A stretch of 64,000 nucleotides of DNA from Podospora pseudoanserina (lineage: Eukaryota > Ascomycota > Sordariomycetes > Sordariales > Podosporaceae), in assembly GCF_035222485.1 (NCBI RefSeq), contig NC_085921.1, positions 744,001 to 808,000 on the forward strand. Direction: 5' to 3'. Position 1 is the stretch's first letter, and every line of letters starts with the position of its first letter. Made by a program: the position numbers and the translations under genes. Of this stretch, positions 45,826-55,453 are shown piece by piece. A model generated the notes under the pieces. That model had not been told where the DNA came from, made no database searches, and worked only from the letters and a program-made list of their open reading frames with translations.

Positions 45826-46312
45826 ATTTCCATAATCGCTGCTGCCAAACGTGGAAACATCAACATATTTAGTGGGGAAAAAACCTATCACTACACTTAC
45901 CGCTGCCAAAAATGAGGATATGATGATACTCGCCGCCGCCAAAAGTGAAGCTATTCCCCGCACTTGCGGCCGCGAAAAAAAATCATCTTGATGCATATGT
46001 CTCTAAACAGTGTTCTTAAAATGCATATACGACTAAAGAGACAGCAAGAAGCATAAACTCATCCCCAAACTTACCGTCGCAGAAACTGAATCCATCGCTA
46101 TACTCACCATTACCAAAAGTGAGTCTATTATTATTCAACCGTTATAAGTTAAAAATCAACACCCTCGTCGCTGCCGAAAGCGAGGTTGTCATCACACTCG
46201 CTGCCGCCAAAAGTGAAGTGATCATCACACTTACTGTCGCAAGCTAAAAATCGCCACTGTCGCTGCCATCGAAAGTGAAGCCATCACCACATTCGCCGCC
46301 GCCAAAAGAGAG
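45826..46312. repeat. Degenerate ~33-bp minisatellite
   Basis: About ten imperfect units built on the words cgccgccgccaaaagtgaag and atcatcacact, spaced roughly 33 bp apart or multiples of it, with AT-rich interruptions. Where intact, one plus-strand frame reads as an 11-residue periodic peptide (ITLAAAKSEV), but stop codons interrupt it, so no gene is called. Confidence 0.6.
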
Positions 46313-46319
46313 GATGGCC

Positions 46320-46935
46320 ATATCTGCCAGGCATGCCATGTTCATCATGCTTGCCATGTTGCCATGCCTGCCATGTTCGTCATGTTCGCCATATTCGCCA
46401 TGCTTGCATGCTTGTCATGTCCGCCATGTTCGCCATGCCTGCCATGCCTGCCATGCTTGCCTACCTCCCATACCTCCCATACCTCCCATACCTCCCATAC
46501 CTCCCATACCTCCCATACCTCCCATACCTCCCATACCTCCCATACCTCCCATACCTCCCATACCTCCCATACTCACCATATTTACCAGATTTGCCATGCT
46601 TCCATACTGGCCATACTTACCATACCTCCCATATTTGCCATATTCACTATAATTGCCTTGCTCGCCATGTTGGCCATACTCTCCATGCTTTCCATACTCT
46701 CCATACTCTCCATACTCTCCATACTCTCCATACTCTCCATACTCTCCATACTCTCCATGATCTCCATGCTCCATGCTCACCGTGCTCACCATGCTCACCA
46801 TGCTCACCATGTTCATCATGCTCACCATGCTCACCATACTCATCGTGTTCACCGTGTTCACCATGACTGCCATGCTTGCCATGTTCATCATATTTACCAT
46901 TTTTGCCATTTTTGCCATCCTCGCCATGTTCAATT
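46320..46935. repeat. 9-bp minisatellite in three homogenised blocks
   Basis: A family of 9-bp units near ccatRcYYc. The block at about 46463-46570 is some twelve near-perfect copies of catacctcc. The block at about 46672-46758 is some nine copies of catactctc. The block at about 46765-46870 is copies of tgctcacca and variants. More diverged units flank and separate the blocks. Because 9 is a multiple of 3, long artefactual frames run through on both strands. Confidence 0.9.
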
Positions 46936-47384
46936 GCACCTCTTCCCACAGCCCTTCCTGCCGCCCCCAGCACACTTTTCAGGCCCTTGCCAATCGCAAT
47001 CAAACCTGCCAGCCATTGGCAGGTGGCCTGCAATGGCGGCATTGTGCGAAAACGGCCCACAAACCCCCGCACTTCGTCATCGTGAAGCCTGAAAACCTCA
47101 ACACCAGCCGTTATTGGCGAAGTTTTATGGGATGAGGTTGCACAAAGCGAGGCGTCTGATGTATTTAAACCGAAAAAACGTTTTGTGCGATATTTGGCGG
47201 CCTTCACCGGGCCGGAGGGCTAAAATGCAGCCATTTAGGGGCGAGTGATGGCCGGTGAGAGAGACCGGATGGAATTGACGGCGACGAGGTCACCCGCAGA
47301 GTGCGGTCCAGTGAGGCGGTACGGTTAGGAAATGCAGCGGGCGTGCCCTCTTCCTCTCCCTCTTCCTCTCCCTCTTCCTCTTCC

Positions 47385-47495
47385 TCACACACACACTCTC
47401 TCTCTCCCTCTTCCCACACATCCACACACTCCTTCACACACACACTCCTTCACACACACACTCCTTCACACACACATTCTTTCACACACGCCACC
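47385..47495. repeat. 16-bp CA-rich tandem repeat
   Basis: Three to four copies of ctccttcacacacaca or one-base variants, preceded by a CT-rich tract (ctcttcctctccctcttcctc) from about 47346. Confidence 0.85.
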
Positions 47496-48354
47496 CCCAG
47501 CTTCTCCTCTATCAGGTGTGCCCCATTGCCGTCGTTCCCCCCTCCCTGAACGCTTTCCACTGTGCCCAGGTCTCTCTCTCCCTATCGCCCGCTGACAATT
47601 CCTGGCACGTCGTGGTGCACCAGAGCCACAGAACCACACCGCTCTCCTCAAAGAGGTATGCCCCCTTCCAACACCGTTGTTCCCCTCTCCCCGGCGGGCC
47701 CCAGTGTGCCCTGAACGCCGGCTCCAATTCCCCTTCAATTGGCTTCACATCCCCTCAATTTACCCTCAAAACCAGCATCAAATCCCCCTCCAAATGGCAG
47801 TCAACGGGCGTGTAATTTGACACCAATTCCTTGCAGTTCAACCAACCCACAAGCCTCTCTCCCCCTCGTCGAATGAAGCGGCCGGGGCCCTCGTCATCAT
47901 GGGCAGCGAGGGAACAAAGCGTGAGGGGGTCGGGCAGGTGGCCAGAGAGAACGGGGGAGGGAATGCCGGCGGTGCGGTGACGGCTCCCGGCGATGAGGTG
48001 ACGATTCCCGGCGGCGACGTCGGCAAGAGCCACCAACAACACATCCGGGGCCGGCACGCGCCCCTTGACGGCACCCCGGAGGCTCTTGCGAGCCTCACCA
48101 AGAAAGCTCCCGCGGAGGCGGCAAAGGGGGAGGTGAATGGGGAGGTAGCCAACGCCATGATTTAGGGGGATGTGTGGGGGTGATCGTGGGCGGTGTGTGC
48201 TCTTTTTTTGGCGCGTTGATTTGATATGTGACTGGCCTATAGAGGCTTGCTATCAGAGGTGAACTGGGAACGGTGGAGATAGCGTTGATTTTGGCGTTCG
48301 TATCGCGTTGAATTTGATATTGTGAAGTTCTTTTGGCATGTTGTTGAGCGTGAG

Positions 48355-48795
48355 CCCTCCTCCATGTGGGTGAGCCTCCCCTGTGTGGGTGTGCCTTGCC
48401 CGTGTGCGTGCCTCCTTCATGTGCGTGTGGCCCCTCCAGTTATATCAACCCCCCATGTGTGTATGCTGCCTTTATGTTTGCGCCCATGCTTTCTTCATGT
48501 ATGGGCCTTCTCCACGTGTGTATGCCGTCCCCATGTGTGTGCCCATGCCCTCTCCATGTGCGTGTCCGTACCTTCTTTATGTGTGTGCCATGCCCTCTTC
48601 ATGTGTGTGAGGCCATGCCCTGTCCATGTGTGTGGCCATGCCGTCTCCATGTGTGCATGCCCTCTCCGTGGGCATATGCCGCCTCTAGTGTTCACGCCTT
48701 CTCCACGTGTATTCCCACGCCTTACGAACGTGTGCGTGCCGCCTCCATATTGGTGCCCATGCCTTATCCATGTGTATGTGCCTTCGCGTGGGTTC
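48355..48795. repeat. Degenerate CCATGTGTGTGCC repeat field
   Basis: At least fifteen occurrences of ccatgtgtgtg or close variants, each followed by a short spacer such as ccatgccctctt, with variable spacing (about 20-35 bp). No protein is implied. Confidence 0.75.
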
Positions 48796-48891
48796 CATGT
48801 GTCACAATCGATAAGATCACAATCACAACTGATAAGGACTAATCGATAAACTCATAATTGATAGTGCCAACTCTAGTAGTAGCATATAGGG

Positions 48892-49380
48892 ATGTATATT
48901 GAGCAAAGGGATAGAGCCCATAAATATGCACATAAAGCAAATATAAGGTATCTTCATCAAGTGAAACAAGCTGAATTCAACAGTCATCCAACCCGCTATC
49001 TTGTCTTGTGCTATGCTAAAACCCGGGAGGCAGGTTTATTCCATGCCCAATCTCTCAAAGAGAGAGAGATATCTGAAACTGCCCTAAGAATACACAATGA
49101 AGGTCTCAAACATTGAGTTGGTAATAGCCCGCTCCAGGACAGCACATCCCAGAATGCCATTACATTGCCAATTGCTTCACATCCATCCCCTGATGAAGCA
49201 AGAAAATAATCCTTCCCCACAAGCTATGCTTGTTATTATTGTGCCAGAGCTAGACCAAAACCTACTCTCACTCTCACCAGGAGAGAAGAGCAGACACGGG
49301 TGCTCCGACGGTTGACAGAAGCGGTAAGGAACGCAAGAGATATTATATCTCGAGGGGGTGGCAGCATCACACAATGAAGT
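48892..49380 (+). pseudogene. Coding relic, possibly from a mobile element
   Basis: A frame from the ATG at 48892 reads 74 codons (MYIEQRDRAHKYAHKANIRY...) to a stop. The same frame then continues beyond stops with coding-like segments (TLPIASHPSPDEARK, TLTRREEQTRVLRRLTEAVR) up to about 49375. Normal-looking composition inside a repeat island, plus several in-frame stops, suggests a decayed element or captured gene. No family recognised. Confidence 0.3.
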
Positions 49381-49767
49381 GGTGCTTGGCCTGCCCTCCT
49401 CCCAGATCGACACACAGAATCTCGAACCAGTCGCGACCCCGGGTCTGGGAGGGAAGGGCATCAGGTTGTGTGAGAGCTTGAGTGTGTATTTCAACAAACA
49501 GCATCAAACAAAGTGAGCGTACAGCTTTTCATTAGTCATTAATCATCATGTCCTCAAAAGTGAGGGACGCGAATGTTAACGATAGCGAATAAAGCCTCGT
49601 GTTTGTGGTGTGTGGAGGGATCCTGGCTAGGTGTGCCGACCTCAAAGCGGATAAAAATCAACGCCAAGGTCTTATTAAGGCAACATCCAACAAGCAAGTC
49701 CTTTGTCTTCCTTCAAAGAGTAAAAAAAAAGGCAGCAAATCTACCCCTAGACATTGGGCCCGGGCAT

Positions 49768-50580
49768 TTATCGGCGGACGACGATGCCGTTGCGGCGGGA
49801 GCTGCGCTCAACGTACTCTTGCTCGTCCTCGGAAGAGGAGCACGAGTCCTCGTAGCCGCAGCGAGAACCGCCGCAGTCGAGACGGACGCGCTCACCTTTG
49901 CGGGTGATGCCGTAGCGCTCGCAGGTGCACGAGGAGCAGTCTGAGGATGGGGTGCTGTAGCCGGACGACGACGAGGAGTTGTCGGAGCGGTACGAGAGCG
50001 AGGAGCCGACAGAGGAGACGGGAGAGACGGAAGCGCCAAAGTCGGTGATGATGTCCTCGGCGTCGTAGTCGTAGATGCCGGTGGCAGCAAAGTGGCTGGA
50101 GAGCTCATCCTCGTCAAAGTCGCCGTCCAAGATGTGGCGGGTAGCGTGGGGAGCTACGGGCTTGGGGGCCTTGATCTGGGACATGGAGAGAGGGCGACCC
50201 TTGGGGATATCGGAGCTGACGGAGTGGCGCGAGGAAGACTTGCGGGAAGAGGACTTGCTGGAAGAGGAAGACTTGGAGGAAGACTTGGGGACGTCAAGGA
50301 TGTTGAGGGCACGGCCGGTGGTGGGCTCAACGGTGGACTCCTCGGAGGGGTTGTGCGAGACGTGGTACCCATCGATCATGTAGTAGTACCAGTATCTTTG
50401 GCCGGCTTGAAGTGTGGTGGGCTGGAAGCGGAAGGTACCCTTCCATGTGCCGGACTTGGAGGAAGTCTTGTCCTTAGAGAGCGGGAGTTGGCCGGAGTAG
50501 TTGTCCCAGGAGCCGAGGAGATGGACGGTCTTGACACCGGAGGAAACACGGAGGTTGAATGAAAGCTGAATGGCGGACAT
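49768..50580 (-). CDS. CBM48/AMPK-type glycogen-binding domain protein
   Basis: Single exon, 270 aa, start MSAIQLSFNLRVSSG at 50580. Residues about 5-95 form an early-set carbohydrate-binding module: VKTVHLLGSWDNYSGQLPL, then GTWKGTFRF and QRYWYYYMIDGYHVSHNPSE, matching the AMPK-beta/CBM48 pattern with the W and Y/W residues that stack on alpha-glucans. The next region is a long Ser/Lys tract (SSSKSSSSSKSSSRKSS). The acidic segment DFDEDELSSHF follows, and a Cys-rich C-terminus (SDCSSCTCERYG, CGGSRCGYEDSC) that could bind metal. No kinase-interaction or catalytic domain is attached, so this is probably a free-standing glycogen- or starch-associated adaptor. Fungal genomes carry similar stand-alone proteins of unknown role. 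Confidence 0.82.
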   Translation of the reverse strand: MSAIQLSFNLRVSSGVKTVHLLGSWDNYSGQLPLSKDKTSSKSGTWKGTFRFQPTTLQAGQRYWYYYMIDGYHVSHNPSEESTVEPTTGRALNILDVPKSSSKSSSSSKSSSRKSSSRHSVSSDIPKGRPLSMSQIKAPKPVAPHATRHILDGDFDEDELSSHFAATGIYDYDAEDIITDFGASVSPVSSVGSSLSYRSDNSSSSSGYSTPSSDCSSCTCERYGITRKGERVRLDCGGSRCGYEDSCSSSEDEQEYVERSSRRNGIVVRR

Positions 50581-52319
50581 TTTGAATGTGAGGCTGAAAT
50601 AAACACGAGATGCTGATAATTAAACCGTCCCGAGAGAAAATAGCTTCGCGCTGTAAGGCGAGGCGAGCAAGTAAACCAATAGTTGTTTTTGAGGGTATTC
50701 GGAGGTGGCGATTAGGAAGTAGCTAGGACCAGCAAAGCTACAATATTTTGATTTTTTTGTGTATTAGTTGAATTAACAGAGCACAGCTCCGTGTAGAGGG
50801 GGAGGGTAAAGAAAGGGGGAGGAGGGGAAAAACAAAAACTGGTTTATTTTTTTGAGGGCTTGCTGAAGAAGAGAAGAAGAAGGACAGGAAAAGAGGGTGA
50901 GGCCAGGGCCTTATATCATCTGGCGCCGAGTTGAACGAGAGGCGCACAACCAAGGGAGGATGGGCGGGACAAGAAGCCATCGGCCCAGTTTGAGAGACCA
51001 CAGCATGGGGCGCATGGCCCCCCGCGAGCACTACAGATTGCCGGCCGAGGTGGTGATGGAGGGCCGAAGCCAATGAGAAAGAGGATTGGCGGATAGAGGC
51101 AGGGCCATGCCTGCTGCTGTGTTCACAGTCGATATCACCCAGCTCGCAGAGTGCTACTGCACTGTGGGCGGCTAACACCAGCGGGACGTTGTCGGTGGTG
51201 ATGGGAATCTTTTTTGGGAAACTCACAAGAGAGACAGAGAACATGAGAGACAGGAAATGCCCCGCACTTGTCAATCACCCACGCTAGACAGCTTTAGGAA
51301 TAGTCCGGCGTCTAAATCCTGGTCATCATTGACCAATCAGGTGTTACATTTCCAGATCACACACAGCTCATGCGGACGACGGCAGAGTCAGCCAATAATC
51401 GACACTGTCGCTACCCGCAAACCTGCGCGGTGCATGATGCGGCCGAGCATCTCATCATCAACTCTCAGGACATTTTGTGAGTGGCTGCCCCTTTCGAGAA
51501 TCAACCGTTGGAGCGAGAGGCTGGCCTTCCATCGCAGGATTACCTCCGAGTCCTACCCCACGAAGCATTGGCGTTGATGTCAAGGCAAATCACCATCTTG
51601 ATATTCCCTCTGTATGCATCTCGCTGCAGCCTGCAGGCATGGGGACAATCTTTGCAGTAGGTGGCTGTCATCTTGTGGAGAGAGGCGGCCGCGGATTGGG
51701 CCGATGATCTGGCTTCTCACAGTTCACATGCCGGGTAAAGTCCTGAGCTGAATGTGCAGGTCATGATCGGGCTGGACCATCAAGAAGCATGCTGGAAGCC
51801 GTGGATTCTATGGCTCTGGGTTCTCTCGGACAATTCCACCATCAACAACGCCGCCACAACGGCGCATCGCTTCTTGGGGAAAGGCCATGGAAGCCGACTG
51901 CCGACTTCTTGGACACATCTATCCGATGTCTGGCTTGGTGGATCTGCTCGCTTGCGCTTGTCGAGCTGGTCGTCCGGTAAAAGCGCTCATCCTCGCGTGT
52001 ATTGCGTATAATATTCAGACGAGGAGAGCTAATGCATGCAAGCAATCAGCTTGCCTTCTAGCTCAGCAGTAGCAGCCTAGCATTGGCGGGTATGAGGCAT
52101 CATGATCACATCTCCACAGGAAGGACGGTGGATTCCTGGACGTAAGAATGTGATATCGAGCTGCAAGAGACGATGTGCCAATGGCTTGCCGTGCACATAA
52201 TAGCCGCCTCAGCTCTGCATGGGTTGGTCCGTACACCCATCCCGGTTCACCCATTACTTCACCTACCTTTAACTTATTTGGAAATGGGGTTATAGACACC
52301 AGAAGCTCGGAAAAGGCTA

Positions 52320-52440
52320 GGATTACAAACACAGAAAGCTCAGACTGTGTCTATAATCCTAGCCTTTTCTGTGTATAGTCTGAGATATGATATTTTATTC
52401 CTGGCTTTGTCTGCGTATGATCTGAGCATTCTAAAGACAA
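52320..52440. repeat. Decayed dispersed repeat, copy 4
   Basis: Contains gtgtctataatcctagcctt and ttctgtgtatagtctgag, matching the 18.7-kb copy (tctgtctataatcctagctttt). A short inverted match lies just upstream (aaaggctaggattacaaacac at about 52312-52332), so the relic may have been palindromic. Confidence 0.5.
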
Positions 52441-53329
52441 GTTTGGGTCATATCAAGCTCAGGTTGAAAGAAGAAAGCGTGGATTACTACAGAATAAAAG
52501 ACTTATTTACCTTGGATAAAAAAGAGCGGTAAATTCGGGCTGCAGGTAGTTTTATTCTCATTATTGAAAGGCCATCTACATTTGCTGAAGTATCGTCAAC
52601 GTAAATCTTTTGACCCGAGGGCCTTACCTAGATTATTGAGAGTGAAGCTATCACCATGAGTTCATAATATGAGCTGTATGAGGCTATAATCTGAGCTGTA
52701 TGAGGCTAATCTGAGCAATATAGTTTAAACAATAGTATAAAGTCCAAGCTACCTCTATCGACTTCCGGTAATTGATATATCTACAGTCAAAGCTACATGC
52801 CTTATGTCAACATTCTAGTAAAGGAATTCACATCCACCTTACCTACCTGCTTATCCAGGTATATCAACACACACTAAACAGATCCCAGCTATAAACAGCA
52901 ACTTCACTATACACACTCTTCAACGCTTAGTCACCCATGCTCGTTGCGCGTCTTGTTCCAAGATCCATAGTCATCCCCAGGCTTCCTAAAATGTATTACT
53001 TAACAGAAGATTTTGCCGGCTACCTTCGAAGAAGCAAGCTATGTGTGGTGATGGGTCATGCGGTTGAACCATGACGGCTCGCAACACTGCTCACCACTAC
53101 ATGGTTTTTCCACATAATGACCCACCGCATCTCCCTCTACCACAATAGTCTCACTCCCCACATAACTCCCCACCACACACAGCTACTCCCCATGTCTCAC
53201 CATACCCACCCGCATATCTCCTAGCTCTGACATCCACCACGTGTGGCAGCATCATATCTACAATAATACCCGGTAAAAATGTATAAGAGCTACAGCTATA
53301 ATGTCTAAAAACAACATTTACAGTCCTAG

Positions 53330-53705
53330 ATTAACTCCAAAATGAAAAATGCAAAGCTCAGATCAGGTCTAGAATATGACACACAAAGTTTGGATCAAGT
53401 TCAAAGTAACATGCTAAAGCTTAGGCAAGTCTGGAAATAAGATATACCAAATCTACCTAGATAAACTCCAACATATGATACAAGGCTCAGGTTAAGTCAA
53501 AAGAAAGATATATAAAGCTTGGATTAAGCGGGAAAACAAGAGTTTGAAACTTGGAACCAGTCTAGTAATAAGACATACACAGCTTAGATAAGGCTTCGAT
53601 CAAATCCAGAGATAAGACGTACCAAGCTTAGATTAAGTCCATAAATCAGACACCCAACGCTCAGATTTAGCTCATATTAAGTCCACTATAAGCTTGGATC
53701 AAATG
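53330..53705. repeat. Degenerate tandem array built on AAGCTTAGATTAAGTC
   Basis: About ten imperfect units share (a)agcttaGatcaAGTCca followed by gaaataagacatac, with a period of roughly 30-37 bp. Units have diverged mainly by transitions. Non-coding. Confidence 0.7.
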
Positions 53706-54206
53706 GTCGAGCAAAAAACGCCTGAGGATGACTAGATATTCTTAAGTGCGGGTTGCATTTGTCTCCGCTTTGGGTCTTCTCTCTTCACTGCCTCTGCTTC
53801 CTATCTTCCCTACTTCAACCTCTCTCTCTTTGAGACCTCTGGGTATCTTTTTCAACGCTTCTCTCCATCTCCCCAAACCTCTCTGCTTTAGCACCCCTTT
53901 ACTCATCTTCTCAGGTTACTACTCTGCGGTCCATTGTAGCCTTCGTTATCCACAGCAATGCCTTCTTTTAATGCCGTTGCCTGGATGCTTAAACGCATAA
54001 ACTCGATATCTTGACGGTGTGATCCATTGATATTCATATCGTGCGCTTCCTTGGTATCTTCTCTTCAAGCCACTTGCTTATAACTGATCGTTTCCGCTGA
54101 TGTTACACGCATGCTCGCAACTTAAGGAGACTTATGAGTGCCTTTCGCTGATCCATATCTCATTTTACCGCTCTCTGTGACACTACCTACATTTCATTTC
54201 CACACT

Positions 54207-54967
54207 CTACTGTCTGCCACCACCCGGGAACCCACCCGCTCCTGGAGGAGGGAAAGGCGGGAACTGCCCTCCCGGCGGTGGGAATGGCATACCACCCGGT
54301 GGAGGGAAAGCCCCTGGAGGGGGCACCGCTCCGTTTGGTGGTGGGAAAGGTGGCATGCCGCCACCAGGAGGAGGCGGGAAAGCAGCACCAGCTCCTCCAG
54401 GTGGGAAAGGTGGAAGCGGGAAAGGAGGTGCCCCGCCGGCAGGGGAAGCCGAATTTGGCGCACCTGGGAAGGGGAATGGCGGCGGAAATGGAGGGGCGTT
54501 GGCACCACCTGGGGCGCCAGGGAACGGAGGTGGGAAAGGAGGAGCGCCTGGTGCACCGGGGAAGGCACCGGGGAAGCCTGGGGGTGGCATGCCTGGGAAG
54601 CCTGCGCCGGGAGGAGGGAAGGGGTTGGAGCCGAATCCGCCGGGTTGATTTTGTGGCAGCATGGGATTGGCGTGGGCTTGGCCTTCGGCGGCGTAGGAGT
54701 TGGTAATGGAGTCGATGACGGACTGGGCCTTTTCGTGACCGATTTCTGTGAGGAGCGGTTAGCCAAGAACGGCGGCAGCGCAGGCAACAGAGAGACTTAC
54801 GTTGGTAGTAATCGACAACGTTGCGGAGATGGTTGCGACCGCTGTTGTGGGCCTTGCGCACGCTCATGGAGTCGTGCGTGAGGTAGACATCGCAATAATC
54901 GCAAAAGACTGGAGAGTGTGTTAGCAGCGTCTCGATGTTTGCCCACGGTAAACGTACATTTTGGCAT
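54207..54967 (-). CDS. U1 small nuclear ribonucleoprotein C (U1-C)
   Basis: Three exons: a 10-nt first coding exon (54958-54967, ATGCCAAAAT), then 54801-54908 and 54207-54745, giving 218 aa. Splicing reconstructs [20 protein letters not shown] and the rest of the finger, with the matrin-type C2H2 zinc finger (Cys6, Cys9 and the two His of KAHNSGRNH), the defining N-terminus of U1-C, followed by [17 protein letters not shown]. The remainder is a Pro/Gly/Phe-rich tail of PPFPP and GGxPFPPP repeats. U1-C (Yhc1 in yeast) stabilises U1 snRNP pairing with 5' splice sites. The initiator exon ends one base into codon 4, so skipping it would lose the start. The gene is divergent from the p24 gene. Confidence 0.95.
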
Positions 54968-55453
54968 TTTGCCTGTGGTGTGGCTATGCGCCGATGATTT
55001 CGGATGTAGTTTTGATCAAAAAAGGAGAGGTTGATCGGAAAACTGCTTTGCGCTCGTGGTTGTGGGTGGAAATCGATGGTGGTGTAGTGGTTGATGGTCG
55101 CGGTGCAGTGGATGTTCAAGGAAACAGTTCCAGTTTCGCGAGGCTGAGAAATCTGGACGCGGATTGTGAGCAGGGGTTGGGCGCAAGCCCGAGTGGAGGC
55201 CAAGCAAGGCTGATCCACAAAAGCTTTTTCTCTGGGGACTGGGCTTCTGATTGGCTGCATGGCCACGGTACCCTTGCTCTGGGCTCCAAGGGGGAAGGCG
55301 ACAGATTGCCATTTTATCGAAGCTCCAGTGGAACGTGCAGCGCTCCCCCGTTGTGCCAGCTGTATTGACTTGAACTCACCACCGACGACGCCAACATCTT
55401 CATCTCCCTCCTTGCCGACGACAGCTCACTCGATATACTCAGACACACAGACA
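54968..55453. promoter_or_regulatory. Divergent promoter region, U1-C / p24
   Basis: The 486 bp between two outward-facing start codons hold both promoters. A CCACGGTACC-type word near 55262-55270 and CAAG/CCAAG words are present, but no TATA box is evident. The leader before 55454 ends cagacaATG. Confidence 0.55.

Larger units (their letters stand above)
41455..49767. other. 8.3-kb gene-free repeat island
   Basis: No intact gene. The left part (41.9-43.3 kb) has loosely repeated CT-rich and ATC-rich blocks. The middle (43.4-45.8 kb) is strongly AT-rich with poly(T) and decayed dispersed repeats. The right part (45.8-48.8 kb) is a succession of separate minisatellites, and 48.9-49.4 kb keeps a broken coding trace. 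Long open frames over the minisatellites are artefacts of 9-bp periodicity. The island lies between two unrelated conserved genes and is best explained as accumulated, RIP-mutated repeats. Confidence 0.65.
50581..54206. other. Gene-free interval with AT-rich repeats
   Basis: The first 700 bp contain the promoter of the CBM48-type gene, including a CT-rich tract on its strand. From 51.2 to 52.25 kb there are only short unremarkable frames. From about 52280 to 53710 the DNA is AT-rich and repeat-laden. The last 500 bp are the 3' flank of the U1-C gene. No gene supported. Confidence 0.55.

Noticed and set aside
46275-47092. Long open frames of 120-240 codons with repeated CHACHA/PPIPPI or MESMES peptides
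   Set aside because: They are produced by the 9-bp minisatellite, which keeps frame on both strands; composition is wholly repeat-driven and several frames are open at once.
48322-48849. 175-codon Cys/Pro/His-rich open frame
   Set aside because: It follows the degenerate CCATGTGTGTGCC repeat field, overlaps equally open frames in other registers, and has no domain or splice support.
54138-54881. Plus-strand Trp/Arg-rich frame over the U1-C gene
   Set aside because: Antisense shadow of the Pro/Gly-rich tail of U1-C.
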